The translations under genes and the position numbers were made by a program. Positions 50,211 through 53,717 of a stretch of 53,717 nt of DNA are shown in pieces (the first letter of the stretch is position 1; the number at the start of each line of letters is the position of its first letter). The stretch spans positions 1 to 53,717 of the forward strand of contig JAKSLI010000018.1 in assembly GCA_024401305.1 (NCBI GenBank), read 5' to 3'. Under the pieces are notes generated by a model that was not told the DNA's origin, did no database searches, and saw nothing but the letters and a program-made list of their open reading frames with translations. Source of the stretch: Bacteroidaceae bacterium. Its GTDB lineage: Bacteria; Bacteroidota; Bacteroidia; Bacteroidales; Bacteroidaceae.

Positions 50211-51146
50211 ATGGATACAAAGAATTTCATGGTATTTGCTGGCACTGCCACACACGACCTTGGTGAGCGCATCTGCCAGCAGCTTGGATGTCCACTCGGA
50301 AAAATTACTATGACTAAATTTTCCGATGGCGAGTTTGCAGTCTCTTACGAGGAGTCCATCCGCGGACGCGACATCTTCCTCATCCAGAGCACATTCCCAA
50401 ACTCTGACAATCTCATGGAGCTTCTCCTGATGATTGACGCAGCAAAGCGTGCTTCTGCAAAGAGCATCAACGCCGTAATCCCTTACTTCGGATGGGCTCG
50501 TCAGGATCGTAAGGACAAGCCACGCGTAAGCATTGGCGCAAAACTCGTTGCCGACCTTCTCAGCGTAGCTGGCATCGACCGTTTGCTCACTATGGATCTC
50601 CATGCAGACCAGATCCAAGGCTTCTTCGATGTTCCTGTAGATCATCTCTACGCATCAGGTGTCATTCTCCCTTACCTTGAAAGCCTCAATCTCCAGGATC
50701 TCGTCATCGCTTCTCCTGACGCAGGTGGTGCAAAGCGTGCAAAGACATTCGCAAAATACCTCGATTGTCCGCTCGTGCTCTGTAACAAGACACGCGCTCG
50801 TGCAAATGTTATCGAGTCTATGCAGATCATCGGTGATGTAAAGGGCAAGGATGTTGTCATCATCGACGACATGGTAGATACAGCCGGAACCATCACAAAG
50901 GCTGCCGACATCATGAAGGAAGCAGGTGCAAAGACAGTTCGCGCTTGCGCTTCTCACTGCGTAATGTCAGGTCCTGCAAGCGACCGCGTACAGCAGTCAG
51001 CACTTGAGGAAATCGTCTTCACAGACTCTATCCCTTACTCTAACCGCTGCGCAAAGGTTAAGCAGCTCTCTGTAGCAGCAATGTTCGCAGAAACCATCCG
51101 CCGAGTACTTGACAACGAGAGCATCTCTGACCAGTATCTCGTGTAA
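50211..51146 (+). CDS. prs: Ribose-phosphate pyrophosphokinase
   Basis: The 311-residue enzyme makes PRPP from ribose-5-phosphate and ATP for nucleotide, His and Trp synthesis. SDGEFAVSYEESIRGRD is the family start, with the loop FGWARQDRKDKPRVSIGAK and the DLHADQIQGFFD metal region. The PRPP-binding motif VVIIDDMVDTAGTITKAAD (about 220-238) is canonical. Length is complete. It has no leader promoter of clear consensus; it probably follows the DUF721 gene in one transcript. A bidirectional terminator follows. Confidence 0.97.
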   Translation: MDTKNFMVFAGTATHDLGERICQQLGCPLGKITMTKFSDGEFAVSYEESIRGRDIFLIQSTFPNSDNLMELLLMIDAAKRASAKSINAVIPYFGWARQDRKDKPRVSIGAKLVADLLSVAGIDRLLTMDLHADQIQGFFDVPVDHLYASGVILPYLESLNLQDLVIASPDAGGAKRAKTFAKYLDCPLVLCNKTRARANVIESMQIIGDVKGKDVVIIDDMVDTAGTITKAADIMKEAGAKTVRACASHCVMSGPASDRVQQSALEEIVFTDSIPYSNRCAKVKQLSVAAMFAETIRRVLDNESISDQYLV

Positions 51147-51193
51147 TAAGTCTCAGGAAGAAATCAAAGATTCTCCAGCATAACCATATATGC

Positions 51194-51231
51194 AAAAAAG
51201 ACGCAAACCACAATTGGCTTGCGTCTTTTTT
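51194..51231. terminator. Bidirectional terminator between prs and the esterase
   Basis: AAAAAAGACGCAA (51194-51206) pairs with TTGCGTCTTTTTT (51219-51231), with A and T tracts on both sides. It serves both convergent genes. Confidence 0.92.
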
Positions 51232-51237
51232 TGTTTT

Positions 51238-52653
51238 TTATTTCTTGCTAATTACCTCAGCAACAGCCTTTGCAATCTTCTTTGCTCCAGCTTCCGTAGG
51301 ATGAAGCATATCGCGCTGCATGTCCTTATTGTCAAGGTTCACTACAGGATAGAGGTCTATGACTTCCAGCTTGTTCTTCTTTGCCACCTTGAGAATCTGC
51401 GGGATAACCTCTTCGCGAATGATGTTGTCGCGACACTGATTGTCAGGTTGATTGCCCGCTTGATGATTTCCTGCAATTGGAGTGCAGAGATAAATCTTAG
51501 GTTTTGAAGGAAGGGCGTTGAGGGCATCTATCATCTGCTGCATATCGGCTGCGAATTCCTTGCTGTGAGCATCCCAATTCAGCGGCTTTGAGTCGTTCGT
51601 ACCCAACTTTATGACAACCACATCAGGATTGAACTCCTGCGCCTCTTTCCAAGCCTTTTCCTTCATGTAAGGGCGGTTGCCGTTGTTGAGCATAGTGCGA
51701 CCGCTAACACCATAGTTCCTGACATAATAGCCATTGCCAAGAATCTTCTGCAACTGGGCAGGATAAGAATCCGCATCAACAACCCTTATGCCGTGACCAT
51801 CTGTTATGCTGTTGCCTATGCAAGCCACCTTGACAGCGTCCTTCTTTGGAGCATCAAGCATTGAGAGCCATGTGGAGAGGTCGTTAAGCATGTTGTAATG
51901 GTAAGGGAACGACTCGCGATAGCCCCAACCATGACCTGCTATTGGATAGATATGCATTGTGCATGCAACACCAACCTTCGTCATGGCGCTGTAGTACAGA
52001 ATGCCGTTAGTGAGTGTAGGCACCAGGAAATCGTCTTGCGACATGAGGATTATTGCTGGCGGTGTCTCATGGCGACGTATCTGCGTATAGTTGGAAAACT
52101 CCTTGCAAAGTTTCTCGTCGTTCTTGTCCTTGCCAAGGAAATTGCTCCAAGAACCCTTGTGAGTCTCATTCTCCTGCATTGATATTACAGGATAGAACAA
52201 GATCTGGAAGTTAGGACGCGACGCAAGTGGTGAGTGGGTGGCAACGGTAGAAGCCAAGTGACCGCCAGCAGAGAAGCCCATAATGCCCACGTCGTTCGGA
52301 TTGACTTTCCATACATCGGCACTGTCACGCATCATCTTCACAGCAGCCTGCGCATCACCCATAGGTATTGTTCTATCACCCTTTGGCATGCGATACTTCA
52401 GAACTGCGAATGTTATGCCACGCTCTGTGAAATAAGGCACCCAGTCGTAGCCTTCGTGATCCATTGCGAGACCCGAATAACCGCCACCAGGGCAATCCAC
52501 AATCGCTCTGCCAGTAGGATTCTTCGGCATATACACCTGCATCCAAGCCTCGCCGTCATCCGAGATGTTCACCTTGAATGATTTTGCCACTTGCGCCATC
52601 AAGGGCATCACAGCAAGAGCGACAAGAATAGTAGAGAAAAGATATCTTTTCAT
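51238..52653 (-). CDS. Two-domain secreted esterase (alpha/beta hydrolase plus SGNH/GDSL)
   Basis: The 471-residue protein has a signal peptide (about 1-20) and two different esterase folds in one chain. The N-terminal alpha/beta hydrolase (about 25-265) has CPGGGYSGLA, the nucleophile elbow GFSAGGHLAST and AGHGWGY for the His. The C-terminal SGNH hydrolase (about 275-471) has GNSITDGHG with the Ser, KLGTNDSKP and DMLHPTEAG with the Asp/His. Such fusions are typical of carbohydrate esterases removing acetyl or feruloyl groups from xylan. Substrate specificity is inferred, not shown. It stands alone on the minus strand. Confidence 0.88.
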   Translation of the reverse strand: MKRYLFSTILVALAVMPLMAQVAKSFKVNISDDGEAWMQVYMPKNPTGRAIVDCPGGGYSGLAMDHEGYDWVPYFTERGITFAVLKYRMPKGDRTIPMGDAQAAVKMMRDSADVWKVNPNDVGIMGFSAGGHLASTVATHSPLASRPNFQILFYPVISMQENETHKGSWSNFLGKDKNDEKLCKEFSNYTQIRRHETPPAIILMSQDDFLVPTLTNGILYYSAMTKVGVACTMHIYPIAGHGWGYRESFPYHYNMLNDLSTWLSMLDAPKKDAVKVACIGNSITDGHGIRVVDADSYPAQLQKILGNGYYVRNYGVSGRTMLNNGNRPYMKEKAWKEAQEFNPDVVVIKLGTNDSKPLNWDAHSKEFAADMQQMIDALNALPSKPKIYLCTPIAGNHQAGNQPDNQCRDNIIREEVIPQILKVAKKNKLEVIDLYPVVNLDNKDMQRDMLHPTEAGAKKIAKAVAEVISKK

Positions 52654-52672
52654 TGCCGGTTAGTTTTAATCT

Positions 52673-52840
52673 AAGTTTCGCAAGCTTCGCCTGCGAAGGG
52701 TAAAGAGTAATGGGTAATGAGTAAAGACTAAAGACTAATGACAGCCTCTCGGATTTGAGATATAGGACGGGAAGTCATTACTCAACAGTCATTACTCATT
52801 ACTCAACAGCCTTTAGCCTCAAGTTGAGCTCGCGAAACTT
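52673..52840. repeat. Mirrored intergenic repeat element
   Basis: It begins AAGTTTCGCAAGCT (52673-52686) and ends with AAGTTGAGCTCGCGAAACTT (52821-52840), the near-exact inverse of the start of the element at 24171. Inside are AGTAATG/AGTAAAG words mirrored as CATTACT words (about 52700-52740 against 52775-52806). Confidence 0.7.
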
Positions 52841-52847
52841 GAATAAA

Positions 52848-53444
52848 TTAATAATAGAAAATCTCGCGAGTGATGGTTTTATTAAACTTCTCATTGTGGT
52901 AAGTCTCGCCACCATCGTCAGTAACCTTCAGCGTACCAGTCCATTTGCACTCTGTCCAGTTGCCTTGCTTATCAAACTTTGTGTAAGTGATCTTGCAAGT
53001 AGCCTCTTCGCCATGAGCCTCACCGCCACAATCGAGTTTCACAGTTGCTGGCAATCCATTCTTGTAGTTTGAGTATTCATAGTTGTTCCACCACTCATGA
53101 CCAGAAAGTTGTGTTGATAGGAGATTGCCGTTAGCAGCATATTTGTAAGTCACAGATGTAGGACACGCACCCTGGAACTCAGGACCATATTCCACGAGCG
53201 ATATTCTGCCCTTCTTATCATGATGGATCTTCTTGGCATACATTGTCTTGACATCAAGCATCACGCTTGCAGTTCTGATGGAAAAGATTTTGCCATTCTT
53301 GTCGAAAGCAACACCATCCTGCTCGTTTGTCGCAATACGCTTTACCTTGCCCTTCAATCCATAGGCACGAAGGTCAGAATGCTGTGCACTGCATACCGCA
53401 ATGCTCAGGAATGCCAATAAAACTACAGTAACAATTCTTCTCAT
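52848..53444 (-). CDS. Secreted protein of unknown function
   Basis: The 198-residue protein has a signal peptide (1-20, ending CSAQ). The mature part is beta-rich with YD/RHS-like short repeats (YKYAANGNLLSTQ, FDKQGNWTECKW), a pattern seen in many Bacteroidetes secreted proteins that lack a known role. No catalytic motif is visible. A TAATTTTG box at 53472-53479 (minus) lies 28 nt upstream of the ATG. It is a single gene between the mirrored repeat element and the tRNA-Arg region. Confidence 0.75.
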   Translation of the reverse strand: MRRIVTVVLLAFLSIAVCSAQHSDLRAYGLKGKVKRIATNEQDGVAFDKNGKIFSIRTASVMLDVKTMYAKKIHHDKKGRISLVEYGPEFQGACPTSVTYKYAANGNLLSTQLSGHEWWNNYEYSNYKNGLPATVKLDCGGEAHGEEATCKITYTKFDKQGNWTECKWTGTLKVTDDGGETYHNEKFNKTITREIFYY

Positions 53445-53621
53445 AGTATCTTCAGTTTAAAGTTTATGCTGCAAAATTACACATTTATTTATAAAAACAA
53501 AGAAAAAGACAGAAATAATTCATTCTGTCATCCGTCATTACTCGATAGCCATTACTCACATTTGACACTTATCAAAACATATCAGCCATAAGCTAAAATA
53601 TAGCCGCAAATATTTCCCCTT

Positions 53622-53644
53622 TTCACAAAATAGCAGTACCTTTG
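53622..53644 (+). promoter_or_regulatory. tRNA promoter block
   Basis: TTCACAAAATAG, then three bases, then TACCTTTG (53637-53644), the same block as before the initiator tRNA gene at 24945-24966. Confidence 0.6.
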
Positions 53645-53665
53645 CAGCCGCTAAACGAGTATAAT

Positions 53666-53717
53666 GGCTCCGTAGCTCAACTGAATAGAGCATCTGACTA
53701 CGGATCAGAAGGTTACA
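53666..53717 (+). tRNA. tRNA-Arg (ACG), 5' part cut by the window end
   Basis: GGCTCCG acceptor start, D-arm AGCTCAACTGAATAGAGC and anticodon arm TCTGA-CTACGGA-TCAGA with anticodon ACG. The variable loop starts at AGGTT; the T-arm and 3' acceptor lie outside the window. Confidence 0.9.

Overview
The window looks like a chromosomal segment of a Bacteroidales bacterium, most likely Prevotellaceae. The evidence is the repeated Bacteroidetes-type promoter (TTTG or TTG, 19-20 nt, then TAnnTTTG) and family content typical of the phylum: a TonB-dependent receptor with a carboxypeptidase-regulatory domain, a BACON lipoprotein, DUF4861, DUF3822, DUF1460, a PpiD/SurA-like foldase and meso-DAP dehydrogenase. 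Genus and species are inference. No transposase, integrase, phage structural gene, rRNA or CRISPR array was seen.

Layout. 1-478 is the 5' part of atpD (minus). 734-4065 is a minus-strand run: secreted esterase, PAP2 phosphatase, DUF4861 protein and gamma-carbonic-anhydrase-like protein. It faces ddh (4284-5183) across a symmetric promoter region. A small lipoprotein follows, then an AbiE type IV toxin-antitoxin pair (6100-7556) with a 21-bp inverted repeat over its promoter. 7879-17456 is the standout: a minus-strand signalling island of about 9.6 kb. It has a LytTR regulator, a membrane FHA protein, a secreted caspase-fold protease with an EF-hand-like loop, a His-rich/EF-hand protein, a zinc-ribbon FHA protein, a membrane PP2C phosphatase, and two membrane Ser/Thr kinases with C-terminal SUMF1/FGE-like sensor domains. 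A UPF0489-like gene and an unknown gene sit between the two kinases.

17457-18054 is non-coding and holds two unusual repeat arrays. From 18055 on come mostly core genes: alaS, a MerR regulator, a nitroreductase, DUF3737 and DUF3822 proteins, rsmD, an initiator-type tRNA-Met, a YjbQ-family protein, mtgA, an OmpA lipoprotein, a FecCD permease with its binding lipoprotein, an acidic-tailed unknown, a candidate small RNA, a UvrD/PcrA helicase, manC, pgk, a ppiD-like foldase, a DUF1460 amidase-like lipoprotein and recQ. A second gene-free stretch (41162-41748) precedes a TonB receptor and BACON lipoprotein pair. Then come fabD, a GH13 amylase, a DUF721 protein, prs, a two-domain esterase, a secreted unknown and the start of tRNA-Arg(ACG).

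How it may work. The island contains every part of a protein-phosphorylation circuit: kinases that could sense outside the cytoplasm through SUMF1 domains, FHA phospho-readers, a PP2C eraser, a secreted protease effector and a transcriptional regulator. The C-terminus of one kinase resembles the variable region of a diversity-generating retroelement target. No reverse transcriptase or template repeat is present here. A second theme is intergenic gaps built from short periodic words (7, 8 or 21 nt), often mirrored into long palindromes; one such word has entered the alaS coding sequence.
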